Below are positions 11,986 through 21,647 of a DNA stretch of 64,000 bases, one piece after another. The notes below the pieces were generated by a model. It did no database searches and was not told the origin of the DNA. It saw nothing but the letters and a program-made list of their open reading frames with translations. The position numbers and the translations under genes were made by a program. The stretch is from Haberlea rhodopensis (lineage: Eukaryota > Streptophyta > Magnoliopsida > Lamiales > Gesneriaceae), in contig CAJQUN010000020.1 in the NCBI GenBank assembly GCA_907163345.1, positions 6,817,722 through 6,881,721 on the forward strand, given 5' to 3'. Numbering within the stretch: position 1 is the stretch's first letter; each line of letters begins with the position of its first letter.

Positions 11986-13155
11986 TGTTAGGATCGGTCC
12001 GGAGTGTTTAGAGGGGGGGGGGGGGTGAATGAACACTCCTTACAAAATTTATCCCTTGTGATTTCTTTGTGATTAGTGAAAGAAATCTGTTACTTAATCA
12101 ACTCTTTGAACTGAACAGACCACTAATAAGTAAGTGCGGAAACGGTCTGCTCTTGTATAAGTAAGAACAGCTCGATGGCTAAGTGCAGAATGATAAGACA
12201 CAGGATATGTTTCTGGAAGTTCGAAGGTGGTGTAATCCTTCTACGTCTCCCCTTCTTCCAATTAAGGAAGGTTTATACTAGAAGACTTTGATTTATACAA
12301 TCCTGTTGTACAAACCCGATTCAGGCTGGATTTACCTCACTACCAGTCTGAAACTCCTAGTCACTCAACCTGCTCAGACACACTCTGTCTGACAGTTACA
12401 ATATGTTGCTCACTTCTATTTTTCAATACACAATGCGCACAGTGATCCTACAATGATCAAATGTTACAAAGTAATTGCGCTTAAATGAATAACTTCAGCT
12501 CGAAAGCTTCTGTACTTTGTAAGCGTGTGCTGTTTAGCTTTCTTGTATATTTTTCAATTGATCAGCGTGAGTTGTAGAGTCGAGAGAGTTTTGCATCTGT
12601 TTGTTGCATCCTTTTATAGTTGAAGGTGGCAACGGCATTGTTTCCCTTAATGTGCAGCTATGACTCTTTTTAGACTCTGAGAAAGCTACAGTCTTCTTCT
12701 TCAGGATACTTGCCGTTCTGGTATATGCTTTCGGCGACCGTCAGGTAAGCTCTTCTTTGTCTTCTTACCTATTATGGCAATCTTCAGTCTTTGGTCCTTT
12801 GTAGCATTAATTGCAGCATTAAATGCTGCAATAAATATCCGTTGATGATTCGGACTGAGAAGCCATCCTTTATGTATCCTTGACTGCTCTGATCTGATAA
12901 AGGTTGAGATCGATCTGAAGCATCGATCTTGTCATTCTGGAATCCATCGATCCGGTCTGATATGTACTATTCTTTATCAGTTTGCTCTGATATGTCCGAT
13001 TGATCTGGTATGCCTAATTTCCATCGATCCGGTCTGAAATGCTTTGCCATCTTGCTCTGTTGAGTCCGATTGATCTGGTCAATCTGATTTCTATCGATCC
13101 GGTCTGAACTGTTTTGTCATCTTTAAAATCTCATCGATAAGGTCCGGAACTAACA
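11986..13155 (-). repeat. D1 3' LTR
   Basis: Read on the plus strand it runs from TGTTAGGATCGG to AACTAACA. It includes a G run of about 13 near 12013, a TATAAAAG (minus strand) at 12611-12618 and a cluster of GATCCGGTCTGA-type motifs at 12890-13145. A polypurine tract (minus strand aaaaaggggga) lies just inside at 13156-13170. Confidence 0.95.
12890..13145. repeat. GATCCGGTCTGA / CGATTGATCTGG cluster in D LTR
   Basis: ATCGATCCGGTCTGA recurs three times, interleaved with gatctggt motifs and other GATCGATC pieces. Equivalent clusters lie at 22553-22808 and 58785-59027; D2 differs from D1 here by homogenised copies of the spacer (tatgcctagtttcc twice). Confidence 0.75.
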
Positions 13156-13348
13156 AATTCCCCCTTTTTGATGATGACAAAACCTAGCTTCTAAGTCTTT
13201 TTAACCAGTCATGATAAGAGCTCTGAAGCGAATGCTTTCGGATCGATTACTTCTTTGTTCAAAATAAATGAACATCATTAAGTTTGATCGATTCAATCTT
13301 TTATTATTAAGCCTTTATTAAAGTTCAAAATAAATGAACAAGGACTTA

Positions 13349-13642
13349 ATCAAAAGAAGGATTTTATTGATCATCAAGAAATCCTAAATACAGACAGTCT
13401 GACAAGTTAAATGACTAAGACTGCTATCTTCTTGAGCTTGGAGGCGGCTTGAAGTCTGTCTGCTTTTCCCCCTTTTTGTCAGCAGCAATCTCTTGATCAA
13501 AAGAAGGATTTTATTGATCATCAAGAAATCCTAAATACAGACAATCTGACAAGTTAAATGACTAAGACTGCTATCTTCTTGAGCTTGGAGGCGGCTTGAA
13601 GTCTGTCTGCTTTTCCCCCTTTTTGTCAGCAGCAATCTCTTG
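13349..13642. repeat. 147-bp tandem duplication at the end of D1 ORF3
   Basis: Bases 13349-13495 are repeated almost exactly at 13496-13642. The unit spans the ORF3 stop codon and the last roughly 24 codons plus non-coding sequence. D2 has a single copy (59230 region), so the duplication arose in the D1 lineage. The ORF still ends at its original stop because the extra copy is downstream. Confidence 0.9.
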
Positions 13643-16021
13643 AAGGAATTCAACAACTTGGGCTAGCTGCGCGCTGATAGCGTCAAGACGAACGTCTTGA
13701 GCGCGGAGGGAGTTAGAAACAGATGCTCTGACTTCAGTGGCTAACTCGACCTGCTCTTTCCTCAGACTGTTCTTGTAGGAGGCTTGTTGAGAAAACAGAT
13801 CGTTGATGCCGCGCTGGAGGCTTCCGATACTGGCAGTCATTTTCTCTTTGAAAGAATTAAAGTCCAAAGTTGTGACTCTTTGACTTTGATGAACTTCGAG
13901 AATTCGTTGAGTTAATGACAGACAGTTATCAGAAAAGTGCTGGATAGTCCGTGCCAGGGATGGAGGTGCATCAGATAGCTGGCTGGGAGAGTGATCTGAT
14001 GATGACATAGCAGGAGCATCTGCTTCAGCAATCGGCACGATGGAAGAAATGGCAGCTTGATGAATTTCGGATCGGATCAGAGTGACCAGATCCGAAGAAA
14101 AACTATGAATGAATGCCAAATCTTCATCTGATGGCCCCGGAGGAGAGTGGGGACTGGAAGGTTCCTCATCTTGGAGAGCTGCAACCACTGTAGATACCAC
14201 CAAATCCGGATCGAGGAGGTCTGGTACTTCAGTTGTTGCACATGCTTCAGCTGGACTGTTTTGAGCAAGGGAGGCTGATGACTTCAATGGAATAGATGTT
14301 GTCGGAGAATCCAACAGAACATTCATTGATTCATCATCTGTTGCAGACGGAGCATTAGGCAATGGCTGCTCCGCTGTCTGTTCTGGTACGAGTTCTGCAG
14401 GCTGATCTTCTGTCGGTTTTGCTTCAGCAGAAGGAATAACCTCGATAAAAGGTTCTGCCAGAGTCTTGCTGACAGAAGGATGATCCGGGCTTGTGGCTGG
14501 AGTGGAGATACCTAGCATCTGTCGTTGAAAGCGGACAGCTAGGGATAGAGCATGAATATCCATCTCAAGTTGAGCAATCACAGCCCCATCATCTCTGGCA
14601 GTAGGAGCAAGCGGATCGAAGTTCTTCTTTTTGGCAGTGAGAAGCAGATTGGCCAGTCTGAATCTGTGTTTTGCCGTAAATAACTCTCTGCGCTGCACCG
14701 CAAGTCGAACATCATCAGTTTCTGTGCCTCTCAGAACCTCGTCTTCCATCTTCTTCAGTCTGTGCAACTTTCCGTAGAACATATCAATGTGGTTGACAGT
14801 CCGGTACTGGACATATTCATCAAAGACCACAAGGAGTTCAGCTAGCTTCTCATCAACATCCTCCATAGCGATGTCGATGGCAGTCTGTGCAGCAGATTTG
14901 GGTTTAGAAGAGATGGGTTCTGTGAGAATGGCTTTTCCCTTGCCGGTGGAGGAAGGGGACTTAATCCCTGATTGGGTATAGTCACCCAACTCAGTGATAA
15001 CTATCCCTTTGACCACGGGATTGGCAGAGGGAATTCTAAGGGTGACTTTGGGTGCAGGGGTTGAGGCTTGTGAAGGCTGAGTGGGGGGTTGAGGTGCAGG
15101 GGTTGCTTTAGTGGGTGGCAGTATGGGTGGAGGTAGGTGTCTGGTTGGTTTGGTAATCTGGGTTCGGGGTTTTTTGGGAAGTGGCTTGGTTGGGGATGAG
15201 TGAGCAGACTGGGTTTCTTCTGAGTCAGTCTGAATGGTCAGCTTCCGCTTGACCCGAGGTTTGCGCACATCAGCTTGTTCCTCGTCCTTCTCAATCTTGA
15301 CTGAGACCAGAGTTGTAGGAGTAGGCGGAGCACTCTTGGACTTCAGCAGTGCAAGCCCTTTGGAGTTAAGGACCTTAAAGGGGCGGAGAGCAGACGGCTT
15401 GCTCAGCTCGAGGCCTAAGGACTCCAAGAGCTTGCTGAGAGGAACAGCAAAGCATACGGCGTGCTTGGATGCAATCACCGTTTCCAGCAGTACTCCAAAC
15501 AAAATCATGGACCAGTTTATCTTCTGTCCAGATACAATGGCTGCCATAGCCCTGAACTTCTCGGCGGTTACAGCATCGAAGCTTCCTACTTTACCCAAAA
15601 GTGGCTTGGCTACCACTTCGCACAGCACCTGGAAATGGAAGAGCATTTCCTTCTTCTTAAATGAGGGTTGCAATCGGTGGCCAGAAATAGAAATCTTCCC
15701 CTGAAGATCTAAGAGAGATGCTGGAGGAGTCTGTCCGAACTCTGTCAGGCCGGAACTGGGGAGGCCAAAGGTCTTGGCCATTGTTGTTGGCGAGATCTCG
15801 AAAGATTTTCCCTTGACAGTTGTAGAGATGGATGACTTCCGGGAGACGGCGTTGGCGAACAGCTCGCGGATTTCTGGTTCATAAACAACGGATCCGCACT
15901 CCAAAAAATTCCGTAAACCAGATGATTCCAGGGCTCTAAAAATGGACACCATCGCAGCATCTTCTCCCCTGTAGATGTCATCAAACTCAACGGAGAGTGA
16001 GTTATGAGTGATGGTAGCCAT
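13571..16021 (-). CDS. D1 ORF3, envelope-position protein with plant-transposon domain
   Basis: An intact 816-residue ORF on the same strand as gag and pol, starting about 410 bases downstream of the pol stop and ending close to the 3' LTR. Residues 1-230 form a folded-looking domain. This is followed by a basic and Pro/Ser/Thr-rich linker (about 240-350) with nuclear-localisation-like clusters KPRVKRKL and PKKPR. Next comes a helical segment (about 380-500), an acidic Ser/Pro-rich part, and a helical, probably coiled-coil C-terminus (about 680-800). I see no signal peptide and no obvious transmembrane segment, so the label envelope is positional only. The N-terminal domain resembles the ORF downstream of pol in gypsy E. 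Its expression probably needs a spliced RNA or a second promoter. Function unknown. Confidence 0.8.
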   Translation of the reverse strand: MATITHNSLSVEFDDIYRGEDAAMVSIFRALESSGLRNFLECGSVVYEPEIRELFANAVSRKSSISTTVKGKSFEISPTTMAKTFGLPSSGLTEFGQTPPASLLDLQGKISISGHRLQPSFKKKEMLFHFQVLCEVVAKPLLGKVGSFDAVTAEKFRAMAAIVSGQKINWSMILFGVLLETVIASKHAVCFAVPLSKLLESLGLELSKPSALRPFKVLNSKGLALLKSKSAPPTPTTLVSVKIEKDEEQADVRKPRVKRKLTIQTDSEETQSAHSSPTKPLPKKPRTQITKPTRHLPPPILPPTKATPAPQPPTQPSQASTPAPKVTLRIPSANPVVKGIVITELGDYTQSGIKSPSSTGKGKAILTEPISSKPKSAAQTAIDIAMEDVDEKLAELLVVFDEYVQYRTVNHIDMFYGKLHRLKKMEDEVLRGTETDDVRLAVQRRELFTAKHRFRLANLLLTAKKKNFDPLAPTARDDGAVIAQLEMDIHALSLAVRFQRQMLGISTPATSPDHPSVSKTLAEPFIEVIPSAEAKPTEDQPAELVPEQTAEQPLPNAPSATDDESMNVLLDSPTTSIPLKSSASLAQNSPAEACATTEVPDLLDPDLVVSTVVAALQDEEPSSPHSPPGPSDEDLAFIHSFSSDLVTLIRSEIHQAAISSIVPIAEADAPAMSSSDHSPSQLSDAPPSLARTIQHFSDNCLSLTQRILEVHQSQRVTTLDFNSFKEKMTASIGSLQRGINDLFSQQASYKNSLRKEQVELATEVRASVSNSLRAQDVRLDAISAQLAQVVEFLQEIAADKKGEKQTDFKPPPSSRR

Positions 16022-16429
16022 ATGAAAGAAGTTTAAAGAAGGTGCGAAGAGTAAGAGAGTAGGAGAGTAAGAAGGTAGAAAGCGGTAAACTGTAAAAAGT
16101 GAATAAGTATGAAATGTTCAGCCCGCTAAATAGGAGAGAGAAGACACGTGTCTTTATCTCCAGGACTGAGAAATAAATTATTCAAAATAAACGGTCAGGA
16201 TGAAGAAAGATAAGGCGGTTAAAGTACAACTAGTTAAAAGGTTAATCAGTCCGGGCTGTTTTGTTTTTTTAAAAAACAAATAATTGTCCAAACAGATCAT
16301 AGGATAAAATCAGACTGACAAGGATCGGTCTGAAAGTTCGGACCGGTCTGTGTCTTTCTGAACATTGTATTATCGATCTGTAGTGACAAAAATCTTTAAG
16401 AGCGAAAAGAATAAAAACATCTAAACTAA
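16022..16429 (-). other. spacer between D1 pol and ORF3
   Basis: A non-coding spacer of about 400 bases. It contains a pair of complementary runs, ttttttttaaaaaac-like, near 16261-16279 that lengthen in D2 (61999-62023). No RNA gene or promoter is evident. Confidence 0.5.
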
Positions 16430-19400
16430 TTAAGATAAGTCAATTAAACCAAGAATTTGACGGAAATAATTAAACTTAGCCTCAGGAAGTGGTTTGGTGA
16501 AGATGTCTGCTGCTTGCTGCTCTGTTGAAATGTGTTCGATCCGAATTTCCTTTTTGCCAACATGATCTCGAATAAAATGATGTCGAATATCAATGTGCTT
16601 TGTTCGAGAGTGCAAAACTGGATTATACGTTATAGCGATTGCACTTGTGTTGTCGCAAAATATCGGAGAGTCAACAGCTTGAATGCCGTAGTCCTTGAGC
16701 TGGTGTTGAATCCAGAGCATTTGAGCGCAACAGCTTCCAGCGGCTAGGTATTCTGCCTCAGCTGTGGATGTGGCAATAGATGTCTGCTTCTTACTGAACC
16801 AAGAGATCAATCTTTCACCTAGAAATTGACATGTTCCACTGGTGCTTTTACGATCGATCTTACACCCAGCGTAGTCTGCGTCTGAATATCCGATCAAGCT
16901 GAAGTTTGAATCTTTGGAGTACCAAAGACCAACGTTCTGAGATCCTTTTAAGTATTTCAGAATACGCTTGGCAGCAATGAAATGTGATTGCTTTGGTTCT
17001 GTCTGAAATCTGGCGCACATACAGACTGAAAACATAATATCGGGCCGGCTCGCTGTAAGATACAATAGCGATCCGATGAGTCCTCTATACATGGTTACTT
17101 CAACTGCCGTTCCCCCTTCGTCCTTGTCTAACTTGATTGTTGGACTCATTGGAGTTGATGCAGTTGAGCATGTTTCCATTCCAAATCTCTTGAGGAGCTC
17201 TTTGGTATACTTGGTCTGATTGATGAAAATGCCATTGTTGAGCTGTTTTACTTGAAGACCCAGAAAGAATGACAATTCTCCCATCATGCTCATCTCGAAC
17301 TGTCCCTGCATTAACTTAGAAAATTTCTCGCACAATTTGGGGTTAGTTGACCCAAAGATTATGTCATCAACATAAATCTGAACTAATAGGGTATGTTCCC
17401 CCTTAATGAATTTAAAGAGAGTTTTATCTACTGAACCGATCTGGAAATCATGGTTCAGCAGAAATTGAGATAGAGTGTCATACCAGGTTCTTGGAGCTTG
17501 TTTCAGACCATACACTGCTTTATTCAGTAGGTATACATGATTAGGATACGAATGGTTCTGAAATCCAGGTGGTTGCTCAATGTAGACTTCTTCCTGAAGC
17601 TTTCCATTAAGAAAGGCGCTCTTGACGTCCATCTGATATACTTTGAAGTCTTTAAAGGCAGCATATGCAAGAAAGATTCGGATTGCTTCAAGTCTGGCGA
17701 CTGGTGCAAATGATTCATCGAAGTCGATTCCTTCTTCTTGTCTGAATCCCTGTGCCACCAGTCTGGCTTTGTTTCTAACCACAGTTCCATCGGCGTCTAG
17801 CTTATTTCTGAAAACCCATCTGGTTCCAATAACAGGCAGATCGCTTGGTCTGGGAGTTAGACTCCAAACTTGATTTTGTTCGAATTGATTAAGCTCTTCT
17901 TGCATTGCTTTAATCCAGTTGAAATCAGTCAGAGCTTCATCGATCTTCTTGGGTTCCAGAGTTGAGATGAAAGCAGCATGAGTGAACTCATCCATCATCT
18001 GTCCTCTGGTTCTAATCGGTGCAGAAGGACGACCAATCACTAGATTAGGTGGATGCTTCTTAGTCCATCGATAGCTTGACTCTGGATTGTCTGGTTCGGT
18101 CGGAATAATAGTAGCAGCATGATCTGCATCTACTTTAATATTTGAGTCAGGAGCATCTGGATCAGCTCGATCTGAAGAAGCTTCAATGGCCTGATCCGGT
18201 CTGTCTGGCACTTCTGGTTCTGGTGGATTGTCTCTTGACCTGTTAGCTACAATCTCATCATCACTGTTAGCTTCGAGATGGATATTTTCCATCTGATTTT
18301 GAATTGAATCTTTGTTGCCCTCAACACATAATGATTCATCAAAAACTATATGAACAGATTCTTCTACAGTTAAAGTTCGATTATTAAACACTCGATAAGC
18401 TTTGCTAATTGATGAATATCCTAAGAATATACCATTATTTGACTTAGCTTCAAATGCTGTAAGATGACTCTTACCATTGTTGTGAACGAAGCATTTACAG
18501 CCAAATACATGAAAGTGAGAAACAGATGGTCTGTTACCAGTCCATATTTCATATGGAGTGAGATTCAGCTTCTTGTTAATCATAGATCGGTTTTGAGTGT
18601 AGCAAGCAGTATTTACAGCTTCTGCCCAGAACTTTTGAGAGATTCCAGAATCAGCAAGCATTGTTCTTGCTGCTTCCTTGAGCGTTCTGTTTCTTCGTTC
18701 TGCAACTCCATTCTGTTGAGGAGTTCTGGCGGCTGAAAACTCATGCTTGATTCCATGATCTTCTAGAAAGGATTCAAGATTCTGATTTGAAAACTCAGTG
18801 CCTTTGTCACTTCGAATCCTGTCTATGCTGGATGATTTCTCGTTCTGAGTGCGTTTCAGCAGCTTGATCAACTTCGGACCGGTCTGATCTTTACTGCTCA
18901 GAAATATAGTCCATGTAAAGCGTGAATAATCATCAATAACAACAAGAGTATACCGCATTCCCCCTAAACTTGTTATTGGTATAGGACCAAACAAGTCCAT
19001 ATGCAGTAATTCTAAACAGCGGGAGGAGGATTTGGCATTCTTGTTTTTGAAGGATGATCTGATCTGTTTGCCCATTTGGCAAGCTTCGCAGATCTTATCC
19101 TTAGCAAAGTCGATCTTGGGCAGACCGATAACTAAATCATGTTTACACAGGCTAGCAATGGTCTTAAAGTTGATATGATTCAAGCGCTTATGCCATAGCC
19201 AGTGTTTATTATCATTGTTAGCGATGAAGCAAGTAGGATTATTAGGTTGAGCATGATTCCAGTTAATCTTATATGTGTTTCCATTCCTGATTCCTACGAG
19301 CATGGTTATACCGTCTGATGATTTAACAGTGCAAGTGTGTTTATGAAATTCTACAGCATAACTATTATCACAGAGTTGACTGATACTAATCAGATTATAG

Positions 19401-19579
19401 CACAGATTTTCAACTAACAGCACATCATTGATAATAATGTTACCATGGACAATCTTACCCTTGCCCACGGTCTTACCCTTTGAGTTATCTCCGAAGATGA
19501 TTTTGGGTCCAGTGCATTCTGTGACTTCAGACAGCAGCTTGATGTTTCCAGTCATGTGACGAGAGCACCCGCTGTCCAA
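16430..19579 (-). CDS. pol: D1 pol polyprotein (protease, integrase, reverse transcriptase, RNase H)
   Basis: An intact 1049-residue Ty1/copia Pol in the copia order PR-IN-RT-RH. The frame opens at the protease active site DSGCSRHMTG (residues 2-11). The integrase zinc finger has H130, H135, C164 and C167, and the catalytic triad is D195, D258, E294 with 35 residues between the last two. The reverse transcriptase has D651 in QMDVKSAFLNG and YVDD at 736-739. RNase H covers about 895-1030, with D900/D902, E941/E943 and D976 as candidate acidic residues. It would convert the RNA to DNA in particles and insert it in the nucleus. The true protein starts further upstream, in the protease N-terminus, since copia Pol is normally fused to Gag; here two stops in this frame lie just before 19580. 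D2 has the same protein with few changes. Confidence 0.93.
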   Translation of the reverse strand: MDSGCSRHMTGNIKLLSEVTECTGPKIIFGDNSKGKTVGKGKIVHGNIIINDVLLVENLCYNLISISQLCDNSYAVEFHKHTCTVKSSDGITMLVGIRNGNTYKINWNHAQPNNPTCFIANNDNKHWLWHKRLNHINFKTIASLCKHDLVIGLPKIDFAKDKICEACQMGKQIRSSFKNKNAKSSSRCLELLHMDLFGPIPITSLGGMRYTLVVIDDYSRFTWTIFLSSKDQTGPKLIKLLKRTQNEKSSSIDRIRSDKGTEFSNQNLESFLEDHGIKHEFSAARTPQQNGVAERRNRTLKEAARTMLADSGISQKFWAEAVNTACYTQNRSMINKKLNLTPYEIWTGNRPSVSHFHVFGCKCFVHNNGKSHLTAFEAKSNNGIFLGYSSISKAYRVFNNRTLTVEESVHIVFDESLCVEGNKDSIQNQMENIHLEANSDDEIVANRSRDNPPEPEVPDRPDQAIEASSDRADPDAPDSNIKVDADHAATIIPTEPDNPESSYRWTKKHPPNLVIGRPSAPIRTRGQMMDEFTHAAFISTLEPKKIDEALTDFNWIKAMQEELNQFEQNQVWSLTPRPSDLPVIGTRWVFRNKLDADGTVVRNKARLVAQGFRQEEGIDFDESFAPVARLEAIRIFLAYAAFKDFKVYQMDVKSAFLNGKLQEEVYIEQPPGFQNHSYPNHVYLLNKAVYGLKQAPRTWYDTLSQFLLNHDFQIGSVDKTLFKFIKGEHTLLVQIYVDDIIFGSTNPKLCEKFSKLMQGQFEMSMMGELSFFLGLQVKQLNNGIFINQTKYTKELLKRFGMETCSTASTPMSPTIKLDKDEGGTAVEVTMYRGLIGSLLYLTASRPDIMFSVCMCARFQTEPKQSHFIAAKRILKYLKGSQNVGLWYSKDSNFSLIGYSDADYAGCKIDRKSTSGTCQFLGERLISWFSKKQTSIATSTAEAEYLAAGSCCAQMLWIQHQLKDYGIQAVDSPIFCDNTSAIAITYNPVLHSRTKHIDIRHHFIRDHVGKKEIRIEHISTEQQAADIFTKPLPEAKFNYFRQILGLIDLS

Positions 19580-19644
19580 GTACCAATCTGATGCGAGATT
19601 CTTCTGTACCTGTCATCACACATATTTATTGTTGGTACCCAATC
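19580..19644 (-). other. D1 gag-pol junction with stop codons and frame change
   Basis: gag ends in TAG at 19645-19647. pol lies in the -1 frame relative to gag, and in the pol frame two consecutive TGA codons (near 19610-19615) precede the protease. A simple -1 frameshift or stop readthrough alone would not give Gag-Pol. Either small mutations broke the junction or another mechanism such as splicing is used. Confidence 0.7.
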
Positions 19645-21597
19645 CTATTTGGGTCCAGAACGGATTAGCCCTTTGGGAACCCACACCTGTATCAGCTTTA
19701 GTGGCTTGTGTGTGTAGGGTGTGCTATGTGCTGGTCTGTTTCGATGTTGTGTGTGATAATGTGTGCGCTGTGAAAACCTTTGATTTTCATAAGGTAGTCT
19801 ATATCTTCGTTGAATCGGTTTTGAGTTATAGTAATTGTATTGTCTTCCTTGCCTTCGATCTTGCATTTTTGAATTTGGTCTCACAAACACAAATCTTGCT
19901 GGTGCCTTATCGTTGGCTTGGTCGACATAACCAATCCCTTTTCTCAAATTTTGATTTACGTAAGAGACTCCTGTTTGAATCTTAGGTGCTTCAGTTTCAT
20001 ATACTGTGCTGGATTTAACAAATGTCATTTGTTTGACTTGATTCTTTACCAGCAACAGCTCAGACTCATCTTTGGTGCATTCTTTGGTGTCAAAGCCTAT
20101 GCCGGTGAAATCACCGACATTTCTTTGAGCTTCTTGTAATTCTTCCAATGATGTTCTGGATTTTGTCCATGTTTTGAATATATGTGAGAGCTTAGCATTT
20201 TGTGTGCTAATTCTCTTATTTTCTTCATGGAGCTGATCATAAGAGATTTTCAGCTTATTCAGCTCGATCTGGAGATTTTTGCACTCACCCTGCTCAGAGC
20301 AGCTTGGTTTGTTGTGCTCATCCATTTGAGTACTGATTTTGGCTTTATTCTTCTCAAATGATTCAGCTAAGATCCTATAATCATTTGCCATGTCTTGCAG
20401 TGCGGACATGAGCTCTTCTCGTGTAAAATCATTTGATTCAAATTCAAATACCTCATCTGTCTGACTCATTTCTTCATCTGCCATCAGACATTGAACCTCT
20501 TCTTCGCTTTCGCTGGAAGAATATTCAGAGCTGTCTGAATCGGAATCAGTCTGAGCCCATTTGCTGTTTCCTTCCTCAGCAACTAAGACTTTTTGGGATT
20601 TTCCATGATTCTTGCGGTCTTTGTGGTGCTTCTTCTTTCTATCATCACGATGCTTCTCTTTCCTTTCTTCTTTCTTCGGTCTGGTGCAATCTGCAATAAA
20701 GTGTCCGGTCTTACCACAATTGTAGCAAGCCTGATCGTTAACAGTATCATCTTTTCTTGATTTATAATGATGAGAGGGTTTGAAGTTCCTCTTATTTTTA
20801 GACATAAATTTACCGAATTTCTTTATAAATAATGACATAGCATCGTTACTCATCTGTTCAGCAGATCGGTCTGATGTTGAAGCGATCTGGTCTGGGATGG
20901 CTGCCAGGGCCTTGTTGGGTTGAGAGATGAATGGCTCTGCTTCACCTCTGCTTATTAGTTCAAACTCATAGGCCTTGAGGTCTGCAAACAGATCATGAAG
21001 TTCAACCTTGTTAAGGTCTTTTGATTCCCTCATGGCAATGGTCTTTACATCCCATTCCTTTGGCAGAGCTCTCATTACTTTCAGAGCGATCTCTCTGTTA
21101 GAATATTCCTTCCCCAGACCATTCAGTTCATTTATGATGCTGGTGACTCTTTCATCAAACTCATTTAGAGTTTCACCACTTTTCATCTTTATGCTCTCAA
21201 ATCTTTGAAGAGCCACAGTTAACTTGTTTTCTTTGGTCTGGTCGTTGCCTTCACATAGCTGTGCTATCTTCTCCCAAATTTCTTTGGCAGTAGAGCACAT
21301 TTTGATTTTGCTGAACATGTTCTTGTCCAAAGTTTTGAACAAGATGTCTTTGGCCACATTGTCGAGGTTTGCTTTCTTTCTATCCTCATTCGTCCAGAGG
21401 GATCTGTCTTTTTCTACCATTTGTGGTTCTCCACTGGTAGTGGCGACTGCTGTATTTATTTTTAGGATCTTCATTGGTCCATCGGTGATGACGAACCACA
21501 TGTCGTCATCCTGAGCTGCCAGGTGAGCTTGCATTCTGATTCTCCAGTCATCATAATCTTCTTTTGAGAACATGGGGATTTTGTTGAATGATGCCAT
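19645..21597 (-). CDS. gag: D1 Gag (capsid-nucleocapsid protein)
   Basis: 650 residues, starting 35 bases downstream of the primer binding site. Residues 1-210 match the copia Gag core, with a W-R-I-R-M motif near 18-22. A zinc knuckle C291-x2-C294-x4-H299-x4-C304 follows, then a very basic Lys/Arg/His stretch (about 308-335), an acidic Ser/Asp/Glu stretch (350-375), a coiled segment (about 400-480) and a basic Tyr/Arg-rich tail. It would form the particle and bind RNA. Only one zinc knuckle is visible, unlike copia A. The ATG is the first in the leader, and the leader is very short, as in many copia elements. Confidence 0.92.
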   Translation of the reverse strand: MASFNKIPMFSKEDYDDWRIRMQAHLAAQDDDMWFVITDGPMKILKINTAVATTSGEPQMVEKDRSLWTNEDRKKANLDNVAKDILFKTLDKNMFSKIKMCSTAKEIWEKIAQLCEGNDQTKENKLTVALQRFESIKMKSGETLNEFDERVTSIINELNGLGKEYSNREIALKVMRALPKEWDVKTIAMRESKDLNKVELHDLFADLKAYEFELISRGEAEPFISQPNKALAAIPDQIASTSDRSAEQMSNDAMSLFIKKFGKFMSKNKRNFKPSHHYKSRKDDTVNDQACYNCGKTGHFIADCTRPKKEERKEKHRDDRKKKHHKDRKNHGKSQKVLVAEEGNSKWAQTDSDSDSSEYSSSESEEEVQCLMADEEMSQTDEVFEFESNDFTREELMSALQDMANDYRILAESFEKNKAKISTQMDEHNKPSCSEQGECKNLQIELNKLKISYDQLHEENKRISTQNAKLSHIFKTWTKSRTSLEELQEAQRNVGDFTGIGFDTKECTKDESELLLVKNQVKQMTFVKSSTVYETEAPKIQTGVSYVNQNLRKGIGYVDQANDKAPARFVFVRPNSKMQDRRQGRQYNYYNSKPIQRRYRLPYENQRFSQRTHYHTQHRNRPAHSTPYTHKPLKLIQVWVPKGLIRSGPK

Positions 21598-21631
21598 CAG
21601 CTTAATATTCTTTGTGCTGATTAAGATAACC

Positions 21632-21646
21632 TGGCTCTGATACCAC
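21632..21646 (-). other. primer binding site of D1 (initiator tRNA-Met)
   Basis: On the minus strand, TGGTATCAGAGCCAG follows the 5' LTR by one base. It is complementary to plant initiator tRNA-Met and fixes the orientation of the element. Confidence 0.95.
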
Positions 21647-21647
21647 T

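Noticed and set aside
15234..15704. 156-residue plus-strand frame, also at 60969-61439
   Set aside because: Antisense shadow of ORF3 in D1 and D2; codon pattern follows the ORF3 strand.
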